In this document: piece by piece, positions 36,437-49,639 of the stretch
Layout of the letters: each line of letters begins with the position of its first letter
Position numbering within the stretch: position 1 is the stretch's first letter
Assembly: GCA_028023455.1 (NCBI GenBank)
Contig: JAQFVV010012398.1
Coordinates: 4,670,682 to 4,734,681, forward strand
Source of the DNA: Epiperipatus broadwayi
Lineage: Eukaryota; Onychophora; Udeonychophora; Euonychophora; Peripatidae
DNA: 64,000 nucleotides
Reading direction: 5' to 3'
Notes under the pieces: model-generated
Database searches by the model: none
Told to the model about the DNA's origin: nothing
Seen by the model: only the letters and a program-made list of their open reading frames with translations
Translations under genes and position numbers: made by a program

Positions 36437-39060
36437 TAATTTCATCACATTGTATCACTATCACTGTATGATGATGATCTTTGCAAGCTTAATCCAGTTT
36501 TTCTGATTCCTAGCCTTTTCTTCACAACATACAAGCAACCTTCCTCATTTTATCCATTCATCTCACATGTAATACCTTTTTATGTCTTTTACAATCTCTC
36601 AAAATCCAGTTTAAAGCTCCAACTGTTCATTTATTATCATCTCTTCTAACAATATGTAAAGCCCAGCTCCATTTCAGTCTCTTAAGTCTTTTAATGACGA
36701 CGATGAGACCTATCATCTCTCAATCCTATATTTCATTTGCAATCTATTGTTACTTCTAACATAAATCCCTCCATATTTTGTTCATATGAAGTCTCAATAT
36801 TGATTTTTTTATTAAGTATCCAAGTCTCAGATCCATAAGTAAAAACTAATTAAACACATCTGTTAAAAATATTTCTTATCAAATACATAGGCAAATTTCC
36901 TTATATTTAAATTATTTTTACTGAAAGTTATCCATTTAAATTTAATTTAATGATTAACCTCAACCATTATTATGTATTAATAATTTGATCATGGTATTTA
37001 TAATTATCAATGTCTAATTGATGATTATCAATCTTTTTTTTTTCTGAAAAAAATTCATTGAACATTACTTTAGCCTTTTTAGCATTTATCTTTAGTCCTA
37101 TTTTTTTTTTTTTTATTTAACAACTCTTATAATATTTTTTGAAGTTCTGAAGTGTTTGCAAAACTCACATATCTATAAAATCAAGTGTCATAAATAATCT
37201 CCATTTATTTACTTTTACTTACTTAGCCTTCTATTTTAATCCGCAAAATACTTTTTGTAAAATCGTTATAATGAATTTATGGATATGTAAATGCCCTATT
37301 ATATAACCCTCTTGATGTTAATCTTCTTATTATCACCATGTAATCTAATCATTGCTGTGCAGTTTGATAAATATTCTTCAAAATATGATAATATCTTAGA
37401 TCTATATTTTGCTGATCCATTACTTTAATTGATCACCATAGAAATGCTTATAGAATTAAATGATTTTTACATTATCTACTAATCCAAAGCATAATGACAA
37501 TTCTTCTATAGCTGTTCTCAATACTTGGAAGTAATCTACTATGCTAAAATCATGTTTCAATTTGGCTTGTTTTTTTGATTGATTAAAATCTATTAATAGT
37601 CACAATCATCTTAATAAAGATTTAGTATAGATCTGACAGAAAATTGATTGTCTGTAATTTTTAATAATTTCTTTATCACCTTTCTTAAAAATCAATATTA
37701 CTACTGAATTTTTCTAATCATTTGATACATCTTTATCATTTAGACATTTGGTAAATAATTTTGTCAGCAATTTTTTTATTTTTTTACCTACTTCTTTTAT
37801 AATATTGATTACAATTCTATCATGTCTTAGAGCTGTTTTTTTCTTCGTAGATTGAATTGTATGTTTTACTTTTTCACTTACAATTCTGAGCAGTTCTGAT
37901 GACATAATAACTGTAAGGGATATTTTGTTTCCATTACTATATAATTCGTTATAGAACTCTTCACATATTTTATAATGCCATCTCTCTTTTTAATTATAGT
38001 TCCATCTTCACTTCTTATTGCAGAAATAATTTGTCTTTTAATACCAAGATGTTGTTTATACATTTGAGACTTTTATTCTCTTCTCTAGCTTTCCTTGCTA
38101 TTTCACAATTATATTTTCTTGTATCGTTATTACCTCTATTTCATACCATTTTACAAACTTTTAATGGATTTTTAAAAAAAAAAAAATCATTTCTTTTTTT
38201 TTTCAACCATTCTTTTGTCTCAGTAAAAAATTATTGATAAATTGCTGCTTCTTTGTACCAGCTATCTTTCTTGCAATTCTTAATAGGGTGTCAGTTATCT
38301 TCTTATTGATTTCATTCACCTGAAAATAATCTTCAAAATATGTTAATACTTTAAAATAATTTGCAAGTTCTACTTTAAATTTATTAGAAAATTTCTGAAG
38401 ATTATGAGTATCAACTTTTAGTACTGACTTTTTTAATAGTATCCATCTTTCTAATTTTGCATTAACATGTATTTCACTAAACAATGATCACTTCTGTGTT
38501 GAATCTATTAAAATCTTTATAATTGTGAAATACAATTGTCTATTTGTTAAAATGTACTCCACTTTTGCTATATCTTCATTTGGATGCTTCCATATCTATT
38601 TCCATTTAGAATTTTTCTCATAGAAAGAATTTATGATATACAATTTTTTTTTTCTGTGAACTCCACAAATATGTGTCATTTATAATTTTATCATTTCAAT
38701 TAAATTTATCAATTCTAGCATTAAAAGCTACCATTGTCAACTTTAAAATACTATTTGATTTGATCAAAAGTATTTTGTACATTTTATAAAAATTCTTTAC
38801 TTCTTCATCACAATAAGGACTTGTTAGGATACATATCTGAGTTATCTCATTTGGTATTTTCCATTAATTTGAATAACTAATCTTGTTACTCTGACTAATA
38901 TACCATCAATATTTACAATGTTATTTTTCCACTTTTCATTTATAATGAATCCTACTTTTAAATGAATTATCTCTTCACCTTTTTCTTCCAATATCACTAA
39001 GTTTAACCATATCCCATTTAATATTAGACAGTTTTTCCAATTCATGCAACCTTCTTTAAC
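36437..39060 (-). pseudogene. RTE-like non-LTR element, endonuclease to C-terminus, decayed
   Basis: The longest copy of this family. On the minus strand, 39045-38842 gives the AP-type endonuclease stretch VGFIINEKWKNNIVNIDG and LVIQINGKYQM. Near 38600-38450 it reads MEIDMEASK and SDHCLVKY, corresponding to the WKWKHPN and SDH motifs of the domain. RT follows: ALRHDRIVINIIKEVGKKIKKLLTKLFTKCLNDKDVSND (37905-37714), VVILIFKKGDKEIIKNYR, HDFSIVDYFQVLR, and at about 37070 GLKINAKKAKVMFNEF. The C-terminal part, TYGSETWILNKK, lies at about 36820. It ends in a short (ATC)n run at 36464-36478. It would make its own nick and copy RNA at the target, but stops in every domain show a dead copy. Confidence 0.85.
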
Positions 39061-39279
39061 TTTAAGGAGATTTGCAGTTGTAAATACATAAAAAAAGGCT
39101 GTTATTGCATAGCAGCCTGCGTCTGCAATCAGAGGATTCTTAGCATTCTTTGCTTTTGGCTGTCATTTGTTGCCTTTCTTAACAACATTGTAGTATCCTG
39201 GAAATATGGTTCATAATTTAGTTTTGTCTGTCATGTTTGTAAATATCTATTAAAAACATTTTATTCACATACAAATTTA

Positions 39280-39570
39280 TTTTGTCTTCAAAAAAAGCTC
39301 AACTGATATTTCAATTAAAATCTATCAGATAATTGAAATGAAAGACTATGAAATTTCATGATCTTAAAGTCAGAATTAAAAAGCCAATAAATTCACTATA
39401 CTGGCTATTGTGTTTTGATAAGCAGATCATTCATATTTTCTTACTATACAAATAATCATATATTAAAGTAACTGCAATGAAAGAAGAACATATGGCATGG
39501 ACATTACTCCTACTTGGTTTCTTTCAGTCTTCTTTCAATTAACAGCAAACTTCTTTTTACATATGGCTGG
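39280..39570 (+). repeat. Interspersed repeat, second copy of the 26810-27130 family
   Basis: Same block order and orientation as 26810-27130. It lies just upstream (in element orientation) of the RTE-like copy, but in the opposite sense relative to the copy at 27300. It is therefore probably an independent repeat rather than an RTE 5' UTR. Confidence 0.6.
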
Positions 39571-41469
39571 CTGATGGGAGCTTGAAAATCTGGATTCAAA
39601 TCACCTCTAATTATATATATATAATTCTTGGAAATTTTCAAGAAAGTATTATTATTTGGTTGTTGCAAAAATCTAAAAAATTGTAATTGCCATGTAAAAA
39701 CACCTTTACCTAATTAAAGGCTTTTATCATTTTGCCACATTTGTAATTATACATTTCAATATTCTCCATGCTTGTTCCAAAACATTGTCATAATTGTAAT
39801 ACTTCTTTTGCTCATGAAAGTTTTCATTTCAATATATATATGTTGCCATCTATAGTTTCTTTGTAGTGTATAAATAGCTAAATAAAAAAAACAATTAAAG
39901 GTTATCTGGTTAATAAAAAAATTATTGTTTTTGAATGAATCTGAAATAAATGCCCCATTTAATTGTTAAATTTCAAAATGAAATATTTTAGTTTAAATTA
40001 TTGCTGAATGATAACAATGCCTCATTAGAATTAGAAAGAAGATAGTCACATGATTAAAAGCCAGTGTTTAAAAAATGAAAGGATTGCATTTTGTGTTGCC
40101 ATAGGTACAGAAATAATTTCAGCAAGAACTTTCTTTTGCTTAACATTTTGTGTTTATTTTATCTTACTTTTATAAAAATATATTTTGAACATGTAAGAGA
40201 AATATGGATTGTAAGATAATTTAGAGAGGGAGGGCATAAGTTCCCAATTCCTCTTTATTTGATATCTTTATAATTAAGACAAAATGAATACCACAAATGC
40301 TATGCTAAACACAGTAAAGTTGAGATAATTGAATTCAACTTGGATTGCAATATCAAAAAGAGTAATAATTAGATATCATATAATGATTTAAATTGTTTAT
40401 GGCTCTCTATGTTTGTATTTTTGCTAGCAAAAAGGTACTAAAGGTAATATCGTTGAATAATTGATTATCAGCTGAAGTCATATACCTGTGAAACTGTGGT
40501 AACAGACATTCATAAAAACTTTAAGTTTCATTTATAAAGAAAAAAAAATGGTTAAAAAAAGTATAATGACAATTTTACCAGTAAACATTTATTAAAGTTT
40601 TGTTTTTATTAATAATTTCCATTAGTATAGTATACTTGGAATTTGTTATCATTTAAACAATATGAGAAATATATTTTTAAAAGAAAAAAGGAAATATTAA
40701 AATGTTTTTTTTATTGCTATGTTTAAAGAATTTATAATTAACCCTTTTATGATTGTATGCTTTATAATTTAAATATATATCATACCTTCAATTGCAATCA
40801 TAAAAAGAAAAGAGGAGAGATGACTTATAAAATATATGAAAGGATATTAGATTGCAGTTGATAAATTAGAATTATGATCTGTATTTTACTCACTTTAATG
40901 AGTTACTTATCTCAATAAATTTATATTATTATTATTATTAACTTAGATATTTTGATTTGCCTATTGCATCAATCATTATAAAATTGTTTTATTACATATA
41001 CACTTTATTATCACATAAGGCGCCATTTATTGAATTGTATCTTCTTTGATAGGCAACACATTCATTATTTGGACCATTGGTGCTTTTCACAAATTTATTA
41101 GTCCATTATAAATATAAATTTAAACTGCCATAGAGCCATTTGTAAATCAACATATTTATTTATCTATTTTAGTTACATATTTCAGTTGCATAAGTATAAC
41201 ATTTCATGCAGTATATTTAGATTATCTAATTATTTAATATACAAGTGGAGAAAACCACTTAGTTCATGATTTTATTTATTTTATGTGGTTGATAAAATCT
41301 ATGAGTCATTTGTAGGCTAACTAGCCATGTTTAGTTATAAAATTTCATTGTATTTATGATTATCCGAATATTCAAGTTATTCAGTGAACAGCATTTATTT
41401 TAGTTTTACATTTTGGCAGTTTTTATTACTTTTCCTTTTACATTTGGCTCATCCAACTTCTATAAAAGG
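39571..41469. other. Unassigned AT-rich stretch
   Basis: No gene or repeat that I can support beyond short AT-rich simple sequence. Confidence 0.45.
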
Positions 41470-41477
41470 AAATATTG

Positions 41478-41780
41478 CTATTCTTGAGACAATGTTGCTT
41501 CATTAGCATTGTTCTCATATATATCTTTATAGACTGGATTTCCTTCACAATATATATTTTCTTCTTTCATTTGTTTTTCTCTTCTATCATTATATTCTTT
41601 CATTTGTTCTTTCATTTGTTTATCTCTTCTATCATTATCTTCTTTCATTTGGGTCATTATTGCTAAAAACTTTTCCAATGAGAGTGCAGCTGATGCTGTC
41701 TTTTGCTCTTCAGGTGCTTGCACAGTTGAGATATCTTCTATCACAGTCACTATCTTTATTGGATTGACCTCCAGTATCAA
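41478..41780 (-). CDS. 100-codon coiled-coil open frame, gag-like?
   Basis: The product is Glu/Lys/Gln-rich. Residues 30-75 contain an internally repeated MKEDNDRRDKQ / MKEYNDRREKQ unit with coiled-coil character, preceded by ALSLEKFLAIMTQ. This composition is seen in N-terminal coiled-coil parts of retroelement gag proteins, including arthropod LTR elements. No capsid or zinc knuckle follows within the window. It could equally be chance amplification of a short repeat (the DNA repeats ttcatttgttyttctctt). No neighbours support a function. Confidence 0.3.
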   Translation of the reverse strand: MILEVNPIKIVTVIEDISTVQAPEEQKTASAALSLEKFLAIMTQMKEDNDRRDKQMKEQMKEYNDRREKQMKEENIYCEGNPVYKDIYENNANEATLSQE

Positions 41781-41799
41781 GTGACTCCAAACTTATTTG

Positions 41800-44719
41800 T
41801 TCTTCACTGTTTTTCTTCTTTAACTATGCTAATATTAGTCTCAATATAACTCTTTATCAATTTTTCAAGTCATTCTTCTTTTTTCTTTCATTCTATTGAT
41901 TAATAGCAACATCAGTTTCACTCCAGTATATTGCCATCCACATAATCTTTTATTTAACTTTAATCCTGCTTGTTACTTTTTTTTATTTAATCCAAATGAA
42001 ATTTTCCTTTCATTCTATGCATGTATATACATCACATACATCTTCTTTATCCAAATAAGATATTTGAGATTTTCAGCATGTTGATGCCACTTTATGTACA
42101 GACACCACCTTCTTTATCAGAATAAAGTATTCAAAGTCATCATGTTGTTGATTCTAATTTATGTAATGGCAGCTAATTAATATAAGCAAAAGCAGTAGAA
42201 TATACAAGTAAAATAATATGAGGTTAGAAGTTATTTATCTAGAATTCATTCCTCATATGGATATTTGTTTTTACTTTAACAACTATATGTTACACATGTA
42301 ACACAGCAGGCAGCATGTTGTCAGAGTTATGGGGGGTTATTCTATGGGTCATATATGTAGTATTTATTGTTTTTACTTTATTAGCAAGTGTTATATATAA
42401 AATAAAATTAATATAGTGGTACACTAACTTAAACCAATTAATTTGTGGGTTTTTTCATGAAATAATATTCCATTATTACAGTAGTGAATGCATTAAATAA
42501 CAATTGATAAGATTGTAAATAAAGAAATAATTTATTAATGAGAAAAATAAAATAATGAATCAATCAGTAAGTAATAGAATAAATCACTGGAATCTTCTTT
42601 TCAAATTTCTTTTCTTTGATACTTGTCATTTCAGAGATCACAATGAAAGTTTAATTCCTTTTTTTTTTTTTATAATTTTACATGATAACTTTTCACATTA
42701 AAAAAATAATTATCTTCATTTATTTCTAGATAGCTTTTCTGGAAATATTTTTAAATACTTTATTATTATAGATCATTATATGGTTTGTACATGTCCAAAT
42801 ATCATATTCCTATAATTCCTTTATGAATAAGAAAATAATATTTTTTGATAAATTCAAAACTAGTTTTCATTCTTTTTTTTTCTTTAAAAAATCTATCCTG
42901 AATATTCTTAAATAATAAACAATATCAAAAAGTTCTGACTTTAAAATATCTTACCATTATCTTGCAAATCTTTCTTTTCTTCCTTTAAGTTATTTTTCTC
43001 TTATCAGTATCATTAAGTGAAATGTTAAGGCATTCAGATCCTTATTTGTTTTCTGACAATCTGTTTGCAAAGTTTCTTTTACCAGTAGCAGTTTTAAAAC
43101 TAGTTGATAAGGGATGTAGATTAGACAATTGCACTAGGGTAGAAACCAATGAGCTATTTATTTAAAACTAAACCTTAGTATAAAGAGTCTTTCCATTTCT
43201 TAAAGTAAATGGAAAAAATAATTTTCACTTCTTATGAATATAAAAAGGATTGATAATTTATTTTGCTTTCTTTTTTCTACTTCAAAATAGAGTAGGAGAG
43301 AGAATTAAGGGGGAAATGTATCTCATTTTAATATTTTCCACTTGATTTACATATCAACACTTTAACTGTATTTTTATAAGTTGGGGGAGGGGGGGTCATC
43401 TTCACAATAAATTCCATGTATTTTATTTTCAACAAAAGGGGAAATTAACAAAATAAATATATCACTATTTTTTCAAAATATAATAATGAAACTTTGGCTG
43501 TTACAATATATATATATATATATCATCATCAACCTATTTAATGCACTAATCTAAATTTAAATATACAAATAATATAATAAATATGAGCATGAGAGATCAG
43601 TGAAAACAAAAAAAAAATAACTATAAGTTCATCAGCATTACCAAGAATAATAATTATCATTCATCATCATTGATGATCAAAAATATAAAATCAACAATCA
43701 ACTGTGTGACTTAATTTGAATGTAGTCCACTATAGACCAGGCTATTTATTTAGCCTTGCCAAGCTTGGGACAGATTACATAAACAATAATTTGGATGCAC
43801 AAACTTATGTACTAACCCATAAAAATATATCAATTAAAAAATTAATGTTGGAATACGAAAACATTCTGGTCATCATCAATGCCCTTTAGCCACTTAGTAC
43901 CATTAAAGTAATGGTCAACTATAAACTTAATTTCTAATTAATACTAAAATAAAATTTAGGGTGTGGACTTTAAAGGATATATTTGGGTTCTATCCAGCAG
44001 TAGAGAAGTAATGAAATCATCAAATGGATGTTCATAATATTAAACATAAATCCCAATCCATATAGCTGACTGTTATGCATAAATCCAGCTCAGGGAGCAA
44101 GAACTCTATACCTGTTTCTGTGGGCAATAAACAAATAAGTTTAAAATATTTTATATCTATTTTAGGATTGTTTAAATTTACTGGAATAATTTAAACAATA
44201 AAATATAAATTTATTAAGAACATTAAAATTAAATTAAGGGTCTGTAGAGTGCACTATAAATATAAATTTGCTTCTAATTTTGATTAGAATAATAAAACAA
44301 AATGTTATCACATTATAATTTACATATATCTCAACAGGTTTCCATAAAACACACTTATATGTAAGCTCACAGACATGCCTATATAGGAAAAACAATTCAT
44401 TTCGGTAATTCATGAAATATGACTGATTTTTAACATATATGTGTCTATGTGATATGCATCCATGTAATCACTCAGACGTGCTGTAATATATTTGAATTAT
44501 CATAATAATAAAGAAGTAAGCTATCTCAAGTTAATGATACATAAATAATTAATTTTAACATATATGTGATTGATGACTGATTTTAATATATATGGCTATT
44601 CATTCTAATGTGTGTACACACTAACATTTATATCCTAATGATATTTCATTAGTTAATAAATAATTTGTTAAATATAATATTTTATTACTAATTTTAATTA
44701 CTTTTACCAAATAACATAG
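41800..44719. other. Unassigned AT-rich stretch
   Basis: No gene seen. G-rich run at 43382-43396 and (TA)n at 43505-43523. Confidence 0.45.
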
Positions 44720-44810
44720 TAATAACATAAAAAGCTGAAACCTTTGTAAAATGCACCTTAAAAACGCTTATATGACAGCCAATCAGATGTAATAATGATT
44801 GCATGGGGAA
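44720..44810 (+). repeat. Foldback end module with CCAAT box (single copy)
   Basis: AATAACATAAAAAGCTGAAACC and, downstream, GACAGCCAATCAGATGTAATAATG match the outer end of the 23631-24260 foldback in order and spacing. Only one end is seen, so this is a remnant or the left end of a larger element that includes the palindrome just downstream. Confidence 0.65.
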
Positions 44811-44980
44811 TATTTTAAAAGGTTAAAGAAAAGTTTTCTTTCTTTGAAAAATCCTGCATAAAAGTTTCTTTTTCTTTTTTTCCAAGTTATATTTGATTGT
44901 AAACATCTTTAAAAAAAGATTACTAGAAAATCCTTTTAAAAACTCTAGTTTTTTTCTTCCTTTACAATATTTAATTAATA

Positions 44981-46003
44981 GTTAAACAGCATTAAGCTGT
45001 TGCACATGCACTTTGCAGATTTTAACTATAAATATACTGAATACTAAAACTTCAAACACATGATAAAGTCTTTGGAAAAAGATAGAGTGGCCTCTATCTT
45101 TTCGAACCCAAACGCTTTTGTATGGGCAAATCTTAAGTGTCTGAAAGTGAAAGAGTGAAGATAGTAAATAATCACTTTAAATTACTTTTACATGCTTGAA
45201 TGAATGACGCTGGTGAAAATTACTAGAATTTACAATACATCATTCTTATTTGAAATTAAATGTATGTAAATAAATCAATTATTTTATATAGTGCGGTGTT
45301 TATAGACTGTAATAGTTAAACAGCATTAAGCTGTTGCACATGCACTTTGCAGATTTTAACTATAAATGACTGAATACCAACACTTCAAACACATGATAAA
45401 GTCTTTGGGAAAAGATAGAGTGGCCTCTATCTTTTCGAAACCAAATGCTTTTGTATGGACAAATATTAAGTGTCTGAAAGTGAAAGCATGAAGATACAAA
45501 AGCATTTGGGTTCGAAAAGATAGAGGCCACTCTATCTTTTCCCAAAGACTTTATCATTGTTTGAAGTGTTAGTATTCAGTCATTTATAGTTAAAATCTGC
45601 AAAGTGCATGTGCAACAGCTTAATGCTGTTTAACTATTACAGTCTATAAACATTGCGCTATATAAAATAATTGATTTATTTACATACATTTAATTTCAAA
45701 TAAGAATGACATATTGTAAATTCTAGTAATTTTCACCAGCGTCATTCATTCAAGCATGTAAAAGTAATTTAAAGTGATTATTTAATATCTTCATGCTTTC
45801 ACTTTCAGACACTTAAGATTTGCCCATACAAAAGTGTTTGGGTTCGAAAAGATAGAGGCCACTCTATCTATTCCCAAAGACTTTATCATGTGTTTGAAGT
45901 GCTAGTATTCAGTCATTTATAATTAAAATATGCAAAGTGCATGTGCAACAGCTTAATGCTGTTTAACTATTACAGCCTATAAACATCGCACTATATAAAA
46001 TAA
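44981..46003. repeat. Nested palindrome of about 330-bp units
   Basis: Two tandem units read forward (44981-45311 complete, 45311-45490 partial), and about two and a bit read back inverted (45498-46003), symmetric about a loop of roughly 40 bp near 45455-45495. Each unit contains an internal hairpin, AAAAGATAGAG-TGGC-CTCTATCTTTT. It is therefore a palindrome built of units that themselves fold. Unit starts read GTTAAACAGCATTAAGCTG. Non-coding; the 65-codon frame inside is chance. Confidence 0.9.
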
Positions 46004-49000
46004 TATTTAATTAACCAAAACTGAAATAAATTCTTTATAAATGTTAATAGGAAAAAATTGTCTGGAGATAAATGTCATTTGTTTAAGCAAACTTCTTTAC
46101 TTTTAAACTTGTAATTAAAGATTTTAACTTCAAAGTATTTAAAATAATCTCATTCTCAATAACATTCTATTGATCAGTTGTTTGACTTGCAGTAATTATA
46201 CATTTGTGCTTCTTTGCATATAGATTAATCAGCATGTGTATAATGTTATAGCATGGTAATCATCTTATTTTCTGGCTAATACTGGAATCTTTTGATAAGC
46301 TGACCTATTCAAAACTGTAGACAAGCAAGCCTATTGACATCTTCAGGAAAGGTATAAATCCAGGCATTCTGTCAGCTCCATTCAGTCTATCATTTAATAG
46401 AGTTCAGGCATGCCGTATTAATATATATATGAGCTATAAAACAAAAAAGCTGGAACATTACTTCCACATGAATTCAAACTCAACTATTATGAGCTTGGGA
46501 ACAGTGGGATACATTGTCTCTGATCTTCAGTTATATTTTTATAATAGTGCTGTAATAATGTGGTAATTCCTTTTAATGATCTTTTAAATCAATATTTTAT
46601 ACTATGTTGTGAAATTTAAAAAAAGAGTAAATATTTTTTTTCCTTTATCTTGATTAAAAAAATAAGTTAATGACTCTTTTTCACCTTATTTAAAACCAAA
46701 TTTTTATCTTAAAAGTATTTTTAATCATTTAAACAGCATCAGAGCATATTATAGTAAGTTTTATCAAAATATATTATATAAGCTTTAATTAAAAAAACTT
46801 TCTTAATCTAATTAAAAATAGATAGGGAAATTTTATAATTACCAGTATATCTATTGTAACATAAACAAGCTTGATTTAGATTTTTTTTTTAATTATCAAA
46901 ATCAGAATAAAACATTAAATAGATTTTTTAAATGTTTAATTTATAATAATTGTTTAAATTCAAAATTATAATTTAACACTTAACTATTATTACAATGTAA
47001 TATAATACATATCTACAAAACATTTTGTGTTTATTTCTACTTTTCCTTTCAACTGTATATATATATATATATATATGCATACACATTATACTATATAGTT
47101 GTATGCCATGAGACATAACCATTTCAATATTAATAACAATTACATATAAAAAGCCTTTTTCAGCACAAACTTTCATGCTCTCTTCAAATATTAATAATCT
47201 ATTTTAATGTTAAACATTGCAAATAGAAAACCATCTAGTATTCTATAATGGAAGTAAAATAACAATAGCAAAATAAAATATTAGTAAAATAGAATAAAAC
47301 CTTCATAGAGAGATCCAATATAACTTTAAAGAATTGGCTATACTATATAATATAACAATATACAGAATAAATAATATATACATTATACAACTTTGTATAT
47401 ACTATCTTATATAATTTTCCATTAATTTTTAATTGACCAATTGTTGACCAAATTTATTGAAGTTTTATAAATATTTTTACAATTATTTAAGTTATGCTTA
47501 AAATAATGTGTTTCAAATGTTTGTTTTCTTTTCTAATCTTTATTGTAATTTATAGGTTTTTTAAAGTTATGCTTAAAGTAATATGTTTCATATATTTGTC
47601 TTCTTTTTGTATTTTTAATGTGATTTAAAGGTTAATATTTTTGTAGCATCTATTCTATGTGTATATTTTAAGTAATGAATGTATATAGTAGATTTATCTT
47701 CTTATCTAATAATTACATTATTATATTCTTTGGATCTTTCCTCTAATTGTTTCCTTTTATGACCATAGTAAATCATATTGCAAAGGTAACAGTTAATTTT
47801 ATATACAATTTCTTTTTTATATTTTATATGATCTCTTAATTTATAATTATCTATTAATTTATCAGTCTTTTACTATTCAATGATTCAATATTTATATGCT
47901 TTTAAATATAATTTTTGTTTTTTATTAATATATAAATTTTGGAATAATATAAAACTTGATCATCATTATAATCATTTGTATAGAAACATTATTTAATATA
48001 GATTTCTTAGAATCAAAAAGTATATTTTTAATAGTTTTAAGTTATATCTATAATCTTTGTATAATTTAATAAATTGATTCTTTTTTAAATCAGCTATATT
48101 TTTATCTGTATTACGTTTATCATTTCTACATTTAAAATTTTTAATAACTGCTACCTTTTATTACTTTGTCTTCTTTAATTAATAAAGTATTTTAATATAA
48201 TTTTTTTATCATTATCTATGTTTATGATAACTAATATCTGAAATATATGTATAAACACACACATATATATTGTAAATTGTGGCATGGATTAAAATAAAAA
48301 ACAATTCAGACATTTCCCATTATGCTGTAATGTTATGTCATAATAAATATTGTAACTATAAAACTTATTATTTTTGTTACATTTATTATATTGTAAAGTA
48401 TATAGAAATATATACAAACTGCACTAATCAATTTTTTATTAGTTTCATTAAAGATGCAATTTTCACAATAATTTTAGTCTACCTGATATTAAACTTATAA
48501 TATATGTTTCATGAAGCTAATATAGTACAAAAAAAAAAAAACAATAAAGCTGAGAAAATATAATTGTTATAAAATTTAAAAAAATAAGAATTATATTATT
48601 TTTAATGTTATTAACTTCTAATCTATTCATAAAATGTGAATTTGATATATACATTTTAAAATAAATATTTCAGCAATAGATTTATTTTATTTCTTATAAA
48701 ATTATAATTAAAATGACATATAAAAATATTTACTTTTAAAAAATTAAAGGATTTTAACATTTCATGAAAATATATGTTTAGGGGTAGGGTGCCCTTTTTT
48801 TCTAACAAAACAAATATGTAGTAATCTGTTTCAAATGTTTATTTAATAAATCAAACTAATTCAAAACTGCAAATATACAATAGTAACTACATTTGGGAAA
48901 TTTAAACTCATACATATATTTATTCCATATGCACATTTGAATGATAGTTTCCACAAATACTGACAATCATTGTATTTTTTAGGAAATAAATTTGAACTAG

Positions 49001-49639
49001 TTTATTGGTACAATTTAATATAATGTAAAAATTATTAAGCTGCTTTATTTAGAGGAGAATAAATCTGGAAGTGTTTTGTAATTTTATTGATTATTTGTTT
49101 ATTTGTTGGAAGTTGTTTTAGTAAGTTAATACATTCATTTTCTATAAATTTTTTAAATTCAGTATTTAATTTCTTTTTCATCACATAGATTAGCATATGT
49201 TACTCTGGTCAATGATATGCTTTTATATGTTCACTCTTTGCTCATTGATAGTTTTATAGGATGACTTTTTTTTATTCGGCAATAGGTTGATATATATATA
49301 TATTTACTAATTCAATGTTCATTTGATTCTTTTAGCTTAATTGCAACACAAACAAGAGGGACCTTAATTGTTTGACCACTTTAATGCTATCTATTGTAAG
49401 TTTGATTAATTAATGTGTAATCAAATGGTAGAACAATTTTTGGTTTTTGACTTTATTAATGAATACTTGTGATATAAAATTACAATCAGCGTAGTTACAC
49501 ATTTAACAGCCATTTTAACTTCTTTTTTGCTATTAAATTAATGACCTAAAACTCCAAAAAATCCCTAAGGTTTAAAACTCAATTCATTCTAATTGTAAAG
49601 TTATATTAATTTAAAATAATAGAAACACTGAAGGCTGCT
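46004..49639. other. Unassigned AT-rich stretch
   Basis: No gene seen. A degenerate 75-bp tandem pair at 47490-47640 (units starting gttatgcttaaa at 47491 and 47566), plus TA runs at 47056-47076 and 49290-49302. Confidence 0.45.

Noticed and set aside
45360-45557. 65-codon frame on the minus strand
   Set aside because: Created by the centre of the nested palindrome; no domain and a repetitive origin.
48279-48500. 73-codon open frame
   Set aside because: AT-rich, Tyr/Ile/Asn composition expected by chance; no domain and no neighbour support.
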